From contig CAMLNT010000147.1 of NCBI GenBank assembly GCA_946481425.1, positions 1-6,034 on the forward strand: a DNA stretch of 6,034 nucleotides, read 5' to 3'. Every line of letters starts with the position of its first letter. The first letter of the stretch is position 1. Below the pieces are notes generated by a model. The model saw only the letters and a list, made by a program, of their open reading frames with translations, was not told the DNA's origin and made no database searches. Source of the stretch: an uncultured Brevundimonas sp. Lineage in GTDB: Bacteria; Pseudomonadota; Alphaproteobacteria; Caulobacterales; Caulobacteraceae. Shown here in pieces: positions 1-4,722 of the stretch. A program made the translations under genes and the position numbers.

Positions 1-315
1 GAGCTGATCCTGCTGCAGAAGACCATGGTCTCGGTCGAAGGCGTGGCCCGGCGGCTGAACCCGGATCACGATCTGTGGGCCGCGGCCCGGCCCGTGGTCG
101 AGCGCTGGATCCGCGAGGAACTGGGACCCAGGGGCCAGATCCGCGACGGCATCGATGAACTGCGCCGCGCGATCAAGGGTCTGATCCGCCTCGTCGAGAC
201 GCCGCCGCAACCGCCCGTGATCGTCGAGGCCCCGAAGGGCGAGGACTGGGGTGCAGCCGGCTTCGTGATCGCTCTCGCCGCTCTCGCGGTCGCCCTGGTT
301 TCGTTCGCAGGCTAG
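1..315 (+). CDS. ubiB: UbiB-family ubiquinone biosynthesis protein, C-terminal fragment
   Basis: This is the last 104 residues of a gene that begins before the window; the reading frame is open from base 1 to the TAG at 313-315. The opening residues, ELILLQKTMVSVEGVARRLNP, resemble the C-terminal part of UbiB/ABC1/ADCK atypical kinases, where a conserved LLQKTMV-VEGVAR-LDP stretch follows the kinase-like domain. The family supports ubiquinone biosynthesis at the inner membrane, probably as an ATPase or lipid-handling accessory rather than as the hydroxylase it was once called. The last 20 or so residues (GFVIALAALAVALVSFAG) form one hydrophobic segment, matching the C-terminal membrane anchoring known for UbiB. 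The kinase-like catalytic motifs lie outside the window, so their integrity cannot be judged. The stop codon is one base from the stop of the convergent gene at 317. The family call is fairly secure; the symbol rests on this tail alone. Confidence 0.85.
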   Translation, partial: ELILLQKTMVSVEGVARRLNPDHDLWAAARPVVERWIREELGPRGQIRDGIDELRRAIKGLIRLVETPPQPPVIVEAPKGEDWGAAGFVIALAALAVALVSFAG

Positions 316-316
316 C

Positions 317-1069
317 TCAGCCGCACTCGCCGGAACCGGTCCGGTAACAGGACTCCGGCTCGCTCGGGAAATAGTAGGGGTCCGCCTGCGGCTCGTAATG
401 AACCGGCGGCGGCGGCGGGGGAGGCGGGGGATAGTCCGGCTCGCGGTCACGATAGCAGTCGCAGTCGCGATCGTAGCGCTCTTCGTAGCCGCCCCGATCC
501 TCACGATAGCCGCCACCGGTCTCGTAGCGATAGCCGCCTTCGTAACCGTAGCCGGCGTAGGTTTCCTCGCGGCTGTATTCGCGACGGTAGGAGCGGCTCT
601 CGATGACGGTGTAGGTCACGAACGGCCCGCCGGGTCCGTAGGGCGCATACGTCGTGCCCACCGGATGCACGCAGGCCGCGGCGCAGCCGCCATAGCCGTA
701 GTAGCCGCCGCCGTATCCACCGGCGAAGGCTGAGCCATAGGCGATGCTCTGGGACTGGGATCCGCCGTAGAAGCCGCCGCCCGACTGAGCCGCGTAGCTT
801 CCGGCGCGCGCATAGGCCGAGGCATAGGCGGCCGCCGAGGCGCTGGCGCGGGCCGAGACGTTGATGTCGATGTTGATGTCGCCCCGATGACCGCCGCCGC
901 CGTGGCCGTGGCCGCCGCCATGGCCGCCACCGCCGCCGCAGCCGCCCGTGTGGCAACCGCCGCCGCCGCCATGGCCACCGCCGCCGCCATATCCGGAGAG
1001 CTGGGCGTGCGCCGCGGCCGGTGCGGCCAGCGCGGCAAGAAGAGCGAGGGCGGGCAGGAACTTCGTCAT
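317..1069 (-). CDS. Secreted Gly/His/Ala/Tyr-rich low-complexity protein of unknown function
   Basis: I do not recognise a named family. The chosen ATG at 1069 gives 250 residues starting MTKFLPALALLAALAAPAAAHAQ, a good Sec signal peptide with likely cleavage after Ala22 (AHA|Q). A GTG at 1114 in the same frame would add 15 residues (MSGFERLIRRALNGA) ahead of the signal peptide and is less likely. Neither start has a strong Shine-Dalgarno sequence. Regions in order: Gly/His repeats (about 27-61) with C39 and C44; an alternating I/V/A-X stretch (64-89); a Gly/Ser/Tyr region (97-128) with C129 and C133 just after it; a short less repetitive part, VGTTYAPYGPGGPFVTYTVIE (137-157); a Tyr/Arg/Glu-rich region (158-209) with C203 and C205; nine prolines (214-222); and a tail with C241 and C249. 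The composition suggests an extracytoplasmic structural or surface protein; metal binding through His/Cys is possible. It appears to be a single-gene unit. That it is a real gene is supported by the signal peptide and coherent composition; its function is unknown. Confidence 0.75.
   Translation of the reverse strand: MTKFLPALALLAALAAPAAAHAQLSGYGGGGGHGGGGGCHTGGCGGGGGHGGGHGHGGGGHRGDINIDINVSARASASAAAYASAYARAGSYAAQSGGGFYGGSQSQSIAYGSAFAGGYGGGYYGYGGCAAACVHPVGTTYAPYGPGGPFVTYTVIESRSYRREYSREETYAGYGYEGGYRYETGGGYREDRGGYEERYDRDCDCYRDREPDYPPPPPPPPPVHYEPQADPYYFPSEPESCYRTGSGECG
404..430 (-). repeat. Polyproline codon run inside the low-complexity secreted protein
   Basis: Nine consecutive proline codons encode residues 214-222 of the secreted protein, flanked by EPDY and VHYEP. 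Six are CCG, two CCC and one CCT, so the tract is not a pure trinucleotide microsatellite. Such a run usually needs EF-P for efficient translation, and it probably forms an extended polyproline II rod separating the Tyr/Arg region from the Cys-containing tail. Confidence 0.85.
803..880 (-). repeat. Alternating I/V/A-X segment (silk-like beta pattern) within the secreted protein
   Basis: These 26 codons encode residues 64-89 of the secreted protein, beginning DINIDINVSARASASA. Every odd-numbered residue from 65 to 89 is Ile, Val or Ala (I, I, I, V, then nine Ala). Most even positions are polar or aromatic (D, N, D, N, S, R, S, S, A, Y, S, Y, R). A strict two-residue period of this kind is what an extended beta strand with one small nonpolar face would show. 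Confidence 0.8.
887..991 (-). repeat. Gly/His-rich low-complexity coding repeat
   Basis: Degenerate GGC/GGT-rich codons with interspersed CAT/CAC encode residues 27-61 of the secreted protein, in units of the form GGGGGH, GGGH and GHGGGGH, interrupted by a CHTGGC element. The opposite strand reads as Ala/Pro-rich open frames for the same reason; these are artefacts of the repeat. The region is prone to slippage and to misassembly. Confidence 0.85.
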
Positions 1070-1118
1070 GGCGCCATTCAGCGCCCGGCGGATCAAGCGT
1101 TCAAACCCAGACACCGAG

Positions 1119-1133
1119 TAAACGGCGGCTTAA
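1119..1133 (-). promoter_or_regulatory. Possible CtrA-like binding site upstream of the secreted protein gene
   Basis: On the minus strand these 15 bases read TTAA-GCCGCCG-TTTA. The Caulobacter CtrA consensus is TTAA-N7-TTAA, often with a following C; here the spacing is exact, the second half has one mismatch, and a C follows. The site lies 49 bases upstream of the preferred ATG at 1069, in the 97-bp spacer between this gene and the DUF1674 gene, which is a sensible promoter position. It stands out as AT-rich in very GC-rich sequence. A single short near-match can arise by chance, and the assignment also assumes a Caulobacterales-like host. Confidence 0.3.
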
Positions 1134-1166
1134 CCCTAAGATTCCCGTGGCGAGAGTCCCGACCAC

Positions 1167-1367
1167 CTAGAAGTCGACCGCGATGCCCTTCTTTTCCCAG
1201 TCGCCGAAGCGGGTCGGTTCCTCGCCGCCGCGTCCGCCCTCTTCGGGCGGGAGGTCGGCTGGCGTCGCAGCAGCACGGCGCGTGGCGGCTTCTTCCAGCG
1301 CGCGGCGGGCCTCGGGACTCAGGGTCTTGCCAGGCGCGGCGCCGTCGATTTCAGGCTTTTCGTCCAT
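1167..1367 (-). CDS. DUF1674 protein, succinate dehydrogenase assembly factor 4 (SdhAF4) family
   Basis: A 66-residue soluble protein with no signal peptide or membrane segment. Its C-terminus (about residues 44-66) carries the family hallmark: a Gly-rich turn, then EPTRFGDWEKKGIAVDF ending at the stop codon. This matches the conserved GPEPTRYGDWE-KG-DF terminus of DUF1674/SDHAF4 proteins. Eukaryotic members bind the flavinated SdhA subunit and help it join SdhB while limiting off-target oxidation; bacterial members are presumed to do the same for complex II. The N-terminal 40 residues are charged and Ala-rich and probably disordered, as is usual in the family, and the length is typical. The ATG at 1367 is the natural start, with only a weak AGG upstream. 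No sdh genes are visible in the window. The gene is divergent from the aldehyde dehydrogenase across 71 bp, and 97 bp upstream of the secreted protein gene on the same strand. Confidence 0.9.
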   Translation of the reverse strand: MDEKPEIDGAAPGKTLSPEARRALEEAATRRAAATPADLPPEEGGRGGEEPTRFGDWEKKGIAVDF

Positions 1368-1425
1368 GGGCTGAACCTAGGATGCTTGCGGGCGCTTCTC
1401 CAGTCCCATAACCGCTTTGGCGATC

Positions 1426-1431
1426 AAGGAG
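1426..1431 (+). promoter_or_regulatory. Ribosome binding site for the aldehyde dehydrogenase
   Basis: AAGGAG lies seven bases before the ATG at 1439. It is the strongest Shine-Dalgarno match in the 71-bp divergent intergenic region and fixes the start of the aldehyde dehydrogenase. Confidence 0.85.
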
Positions 1432-1438
1432 CCTCCCC

Positions 1439-2881
1439 ATGCCCAAGCTCAAGGACGCCTATCCGCTGTATGTCGCCAACGAGGCGCGCCAGCCCAACAC
1501 CGACCTGGAGGTGACCGACAAGTTCTCCGGCGAGGTCGCCACGCGGGTGGCGATGGCCAGCCCGGAGCTGATCGATGAGGCGATCGGCTGGACGGTGAAG
1601 GCGGCGGAGCCCATGCGCGAGATGGCGGCTTATGAGCGCCAGGCCGTCCTGATGCACTGCGTCGAGCGATTCACGGAGCGAGCCGATGAGCTGGCCTATT
1701 CGCTGTGCGTGGAGGCCGGCAAGCCGATCAAGGACTCCCAAGGCGAAGTCACCCGCCTGATCGACACCTTCCGGGTCGCGGCCGAGGAAAGCGTGCGCAT
1801 CACCGGCGAGCACCAGCCGCTGGACATCTCGGCGCGCGCCAGGGGGTATCAGGGCATCTGGAAGCGCGTGCCGATCGGGCCGTGCTCGTTCATTTCCCCG
1901 TTCAACTTCCCGCTGAACCTGGCGGCCCACAAGGTGGCGCCGGCTCTGGCGGTTGGATGCCCCTTCGTGCTGAAGCCGGCGTCACGCACGCCGCTGGGCG
2001 CGATCATCATGGGCGAGGTCCTGGCCGAGACGGACCTGCCCAAGGGGGCGTTCTCGATCCTGCCGGCGACGCGCGAGGGCTCGGACCTGTTCACCACCGA
2101 CGACCGGCTCAAGTTGCTGTCCTTTACCGGGTCTCCCGACGTGGGCTGGGCGCTCAAGGCCAAGGCTGGGCGCAAGAAGGTGGTGCTGGAACTGGGCGGC
2201 AACGCCGCTGTCATCGTCGATCGCGACGTCGATCTCGACGACGCGGTCGAGCGCATCATCTTCGGCGCCTTCTACCAATCGGGCCAGTCCTGCATCGGCG
2301 TGCAGCGCATTCTGATCCACGCCGACGTCTATGATGAGCTCAAGGCCCGGCTGGTCGAGAAGACGGCCTCGCTGGTCTGCGGCGATCCCAAGGACGAGAA
2401 GACCTTCATCGGCCCGATGATAGACGTCGGCGAGGCGAAGCGGATCGAGGACTGGATCGCCGAGGCGGTCGAGGGCGGCGCCGAGGTGCTGGTCGGCGGC
2501 AAGCGCGAGGGCGCGATGCTGGAGGCGACTCTGGTCGAGAAGGTTGGCAAGGAGACGAAGCTGAACCGCGAGGAGGCGTTCGGGCCGGTCGCGACGCTCC
2601 AGAGCTGGAGGGACTTCGAGGCGGCGCTGGACGAGGTCAACGACAGCCGCTTCGGCCTTCAGGCCGGCATCCTGACATCGGACCTGAACAAGGCGATGAT
2701 GGCCTGGGACCGGCTGGATGTCGGCGGCGTCGTGATCGGCGACGTGCCGTCCTACCGGGTCGACAACATGCCGTACGGCGGCGTGAAGGATTCCGGGCTG
2801 GGACGCGAAGGCGTTCGATTCGCCATGGAAGACATGACCGAAATCAGGAACCTGGTGATCCGGAAGCGGCCGGTGTCGTGA
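1439..2881 (+). CDS. NAD(P)-dependent aldehyde dehydrogenase, ALDH superfamily, substrate unknown
   Basis: A complete 480-residue enzyme of usual family length that would oxidise an aldehyde to its acid in the cytoplasm. The catalytic set is intact: Asn156 in SPFNFPLN (oxyanion hole), Lys179 and Ser182 in KPAS (cofactor binding), Gly231 in the FTGSPDVG Rossmann turn, Glu251 in ELGGN (general base), Cys285 in GQSCIG (nucleophile) and Glu379 in EEAFGPV (nicotinamide ribose). The wording RVPIGPCSFISPFNFPLNLAAHKVAPALAVG, shown here as recognised residues 144-173, and FTGSPDVGWALKAKAG recall the branch with archaeal lactaldehyde dehydrogenase, phosphonoacetaldehyde dehydrogenase (PhnY) and GapN-like enzymes rather than betaine or classical acetaldehyde dehydrogenases. 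That placement is from memory and the substrate cannot be read from the sequence. The start is set by AAGGAG. The gene seems monocistronic, and its last 38 bases overlap the 3' end of ccmI on the other strand. Confidence 0.93.
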   Translation: MPKLKDAYPLYVANEARQPNTDLEVTDKFSGEVATRVAMASPELIDEAIGWTVKAAEPMREMAAYERQAVLMHCVERFTERADELAYSLCVEAGKPIKDSQGEVTRLIDTFRVAAEESVRITGEHQPLDISARARGYQGIWKRVPIGPCSFISPFNFPLNLAAHKVAPALAVGCPFVLKPASRTPLGAIIMGEVLAETDLPKGAFSILPATREGSDLFTTDDRLKLLSFTGSPDVGWALKAKAGRKKVVLELGGNAAVIVDRDVDLDDAVERIIFGAFYQSGQSCIGVQRILIHADVYDELKARLVEKTASLVCGDPKDEKTFIGPMIDVGEAKRIEDWIAEAVEGGAEVLVGGKREGAMLEATLVEKVGKETKLNREEAFGPVATLQSWRDFEAALDEVNDSRFGLQAGILTSDLNKAMMAWDRLDVGGVVIGDVPSYRVDNMPYGGVKDSGLGREGVRFAMEDMTEIRNLVIRKRPVS

Positions 2882-3722
2882 TCCTGTCCGACACGTCGAT
2901 GCCCCGCTCGGCCGCCACCTGATCGACCAGCGCCCGGACCTGGGGCGCCCAGGGCGCGCCCTCGGGCGCGGAGTTCAACAGCGCGATCCAGTCATCCATG
3001 GCGCCGTCGCGGTCGCCCGTCTGGTCCTTTCGCAGCGCGAGGAAATAGCGCGTGCGGGGTTCGGCGGGGTCAAGCCTGTTGGCGGCCTGGAAGGCGGCGA
3101 AGGCTTCATCGGTGACAACGCCCTCGGCTGCCTGGACCAGGGCCTCGCCTCGCGCGGACTGTATGCGGCCGTCGTCGGGCAGCAGGGTCGCGCCTTGCGC
3201 ATAGGCGCGCGCGGCGTCGTCGAAGCGACCGGCCTGGGAATAGGCCTGGCCGAGGATGCGCCACATCTCGCCGTCGTCCGGCGTCTGTTGAAGCTGGGTT
3301 TCCAAAGCCGAGATCATGCGGTCGATGGCGTTGTCGGGCTGGGCGACGACCTGGGCCTCCGCGCTGGACAGGTCGGGGCGGCCCATCAGGCCGTAGAGAA
3401 GCCCACCGCCGATCAGGACGAACAGGGCGCACGCGCCGCCGACGACCTTCAGGGCGCGGGGCGAGAGGGGGCGGGCGGCGGTCTCGGCCGTGCGGGATTC
3501 GGCGAGAATCCGGCGCTGGGCTTCAAGGCGAAGGGCGGCGGCCTCGGCTCCGGAGAGGTCGCCGTCGGCGGCCTGACGGTCGATCTCGGCGAGGCGGGCT
3601 TTCAGGGCCAGGGGGGTAGGGCCATCTGGAGCGCCATCTCCGGTCGCGGAGGGTCGAAGGAACGGCAAAAGGACGCCAACTGCGGCCATCAGGGCCATGG
3701 GGATGAGGATGAGCCAGATCAC
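2844..3722 (-). CDS. ccmI: Cytochrome c biogenesis protein CcmI (apocytochrome chaperone)
   Basis: The GTG at 3720-3722 overlaps the ccmH stop (GTGA) and has GGAGG seven bases upstream, giving 292 residues. The frame stays open further upstream to 3881, but that part lies in another frame of ccmH and reads as Arg/Pro-rich noise. CcmI holds the C-terminus of apocytochrome c and presents it to the heme ligation complex with CcmF and CcmH. Features: a first membrane segment (2-22, IWLILIPMALMAAVGVLLPF); a cytoplasmic loop with a charged helical, coiled-coil-like stretch (about 40-78) as in the CcmI-1 domain; a second membrane segment (91-113); then a periplasmic part with TPR-type helices (about 131-250), including EMWRILGQAYSQAGRFDDAARAYAQG (152-177). 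This is the two-TM plus TPR layout of the alphaproteobacterial CcmI/CycH family. It is the last visible gene of the operon. Its final 12 codons and stop are antisense to the end of the aldehyde dehydrogenase. Confidence 0.93.
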   Translation of the reverse strand: MIWLILIPMALMAAVGVLLPFLRPSATGDGAPDGPTPLALKARLAEIDRQAADGDLSGAEAAALRLEAQRRILAESRTAETAARPLSPRALKVVGGACALFVLIGGGLLYGLMGRPDLSSAEAQVVAQPDNAIDRMISALETQLQQTPDDGEMWRILGQAYSQAGRFDDAARAYAQGATLLPDDGRIQSARGEALVQAAEGVVTDEAFAAFQAANRLDPAEPRTRYFLALRKDQTGDRDGAMDDWIALLNSAPEGAPWAPQVRALVDQVAAERGIDVSDRITTPAASGSPGS

Positions 3723-4186
3723 CGGTCGTCCTCCAGCAGGGCGTCGAGCCGTTTGCGCTCGGCGGCGGTCAGCGGCTGTGCCTCGGGCTGGGCGCGGCGG
3801 CGGCGCAGGTACACGGCGATGGCCAGGGCGCCGATCAGCACGACCCCGAACGGACCGAGCCAGAGGATCCAGGTGTCCCACTCGAACCGCGGCTTGAGCA
3901 GGACGAAGTCGCCGTAGCGGGCGACCATGTAATCGCGGACCTCTTCGTCGGTGTCGCCGGCCTCGACCCGCTCGCGCACGACCTGACGCAGGTCGGCGGC
4001 CAGCACCGCGTTGGATTCCGCGATCGACTCGTTCTGGCAGACCACGCAGCGGAGCGAATGGTGGATAGCCTGGGCTCGGAGTTCCTGTGACGCGTCCGAC
4101 AGGGGGCGGTCTTCAGCCGGCTGCGGCGGCATGGGCGCGGCGGCGACCAGCATCAGGGCGGCGAGGGCGAGGAGGGTGCGTCTCAT
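3719..4186 (-). CDS. ccmH: Cytochrome c maturation protein CcmH (CycL), thiol oxidoreductase
   Basis: A 155-residue periplasmic, membrane-anchored protein. It has a signal peptide ([17 protein letters not shown]), then the family motif LRCVVCQNESIAESNA (45-60) with redox cysteines C47 and C50, a helical bundle reaching the conserved YGDFVLLKP (91-99), a C-terminal membrane segment (about 105-127, WILWLGPFGVVLIGALAIAVYL) and an Arg-rich cytoplasmic tail. CcmH reduces the apocytochrome CXXCH disulfide, or resolves a mixed disulfide with it, together with CcmG, and sits in the heme ligation complex with CcmF and CcmI. The length matches the short CcmH form without fused TPRs; here the TPR part is the separate CcmI. 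The ATG at 4186 overlaps the ccmG stop (ATGA), with GGAGG seven bases upstream. Its stop overlaps the GTG of ccmI, so translation is probably coupled in both directions. Confidence 0.96.
   Translation of the reverse strand: MRRTLLALAALMLVAAAPMPPQPAEDRPLSDASQELRAQAIHHSLRCVVCQNESIAESNAVLAADLRQVVRERVEAGDTDEEVRDYMVARYGDFVLLKPRFEWDTWILWLGPFGVVLIGALAIAVYLRRRRAQPEAQPLTAAERKRLDALLEDDR
3730..3734 (-). promoter_or_regulatory. Ribosome binding site that sets the GTG start of ccmI
   Basis: On the minus strand GGAGG lies seven bases before the GTG at 3722, inside the last codons of ccmH. It supports the GTG over the upstream in-frame codons as the start of ccmI. Confidence 0.8.
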
Positions 4187-4722
4187 CCTTCGCCCTCCAG
4201 AGCCTCGAGGATCGGGCGCAGTTCGTCCTCCCAGACCGCGGGCGTGATCGGGCCGACATGGCGATGACGCACCCGGCCGTTCGCATCGACGATGAAGGTC
4301 TCCGGCGCGCCGGACACGCCGAGGTCGATGCCGACGCGGCCGTCAGGGTCTTGCCCGATGAGCGCGTAGGGATCGCCATTCTCGGCCAGCCAGGCCGCGC
4401 CGGCGCCGGGCGGATCTTTCCAGTTCAGGCCCTGAATGACGACGCCCTGGGCCTCCAGCTCCATCAGGAACGGATGCTCGACGCGGCAACCGACGCACCA
4501 GCTGGCGAAGACATTGAGCAGCATTGGCCGGCCGGTGAAGTCGCCGGTCTCGAGGCCCCGAGCCTCGCCCGGGCGGACGGCAGCGAGCTGGAAGGCCGGG
4601 AGCGGCCGGTCGATCAGCTGGGACGGCAGGACTGCGGGATCGCGGCCGAGACCGAGCCAGAGCAGACCCGCGATCACGACGAGGGCGGCCACCGGCGCGA
4701 AGAAGGCGAGCCGCCGCATCAT
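4183..4722 (-). CDS. ccmG: Thiol:disulfide interchange protein CcmG (DsbE), thioredoxin-like
   Basis: The ATG at 4722 overlaps the ccmF stop (ATGA) and has AAGGAG eight bases upstream, giving 179 residues. The frame is open for 31 more codons, but these lie within ccmF. A second ATG follows directly (MMRR) and is less well spaced. CcmG is a periplasmic thioredoxin-fold reductant, kept reduced by CcdA or DsbD, that supplies electrons to CcmH and apocytochrome c. Visible features: an N-terminal membrane anchor (about 5-25), the DRPLPAF entry strand (38-44), the active site [12 protein letters not shown] (C76, C79), the central acidic/GLNWKD region (98-103) typical of CcmG, and [12 protein letters not shown] (135-146) with cis-Pro140 followed by Glu141, as in DsbE proteins. 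The active-site dipeptide is Val-Gly where many CcmG proteins have a proline before the second cysteine. The stop overlaps the ATG of ccmH. Confidence 0.95.
   Translation of the reverse strand: MMRRLAFFAPVAALVVIAGLLWLGLGRDPAVLPSQLIDRPLPAFQLAAVRPGEARGLETGDFTGRPMLLNVFASWCVGCRVEHPFLMELEAQGVVIQGLNWKDPPGAGAAWLAENGDPYALIGQDPDGRVGIDLGVSGAPETFIVDANGRVRHRHVGPITPAVWEDELRPILEALEGEG
4194..4198 (-). promoter_or_regulatory. Ribosome binding site for ccmH inside the end of ccmG
   Basis: GGAGG on the minus strand lies seven bases before the ATG at 4186, within the last codons of ccmG. It supports the ATGA-overlap start. Confidence 0.8.

Noticed and set aside
330..345. CCGGAACCGGTCCGG imperfect palindrome near the ubiB/secreted gene junction as a bidirectional terminator
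   Set aside because: It is short, imperfect, inside coding sequence and without a T-run on either side.
887..991. Gly/His tract as a CRISPR array or mobile repeat
   Set aside because: There are no constant repeats with unique spacers; it is degenerate codon-level repetition inside an open reading frame.
1129..1140. CTTAACCCTAAG inverted repeat as a separate operator
   Set aside because: The arms are only four bases and they overlap the CtrA-like box; there is not enough symmetry to claim a second site.
398..1411. Plus-strand open frames opposite the secreted protein gene, rich in Ala, Val, Arg (398-733 and 887-1411)
   Set aside because: They are the complement of Gly/His/Tyr-coding repeats and have no family signature or convincing ribosome binding site. 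The minus-strand frame has a signal peptide and a coherent domain order.
1386..1413. Promoter for the aldehyde dehydrogenase (TTGCGG near 1386 and CATAAC near 1407)
   Set aside because: Both elements match consensus poorly and the spacing is short. A promoter must lie in or near this 71-bp region, but I cannot place it.
2955..2970. Perfect GC-rich inverted repeat (CGCGCCC and GGGCGCG around two bases) as a terminator
   Set aside because: It lies inside ccmI coding sequence, has too short a loop and no U-tract; it is explained by Ala/Pro/Gly codon use in a GC-rich genome.
3723..3881. Longer N-terminus for ccmI starting at 3881
   Set aside because: The extra 53 residues are Arg/Pro-rich and lie antiparallel to nothing but in another frame of ccmH. 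The GTG at 3722 has a Shine-Dalgarno sequence, the stop overlap and the expected N-terminal membrane segment directly after it.
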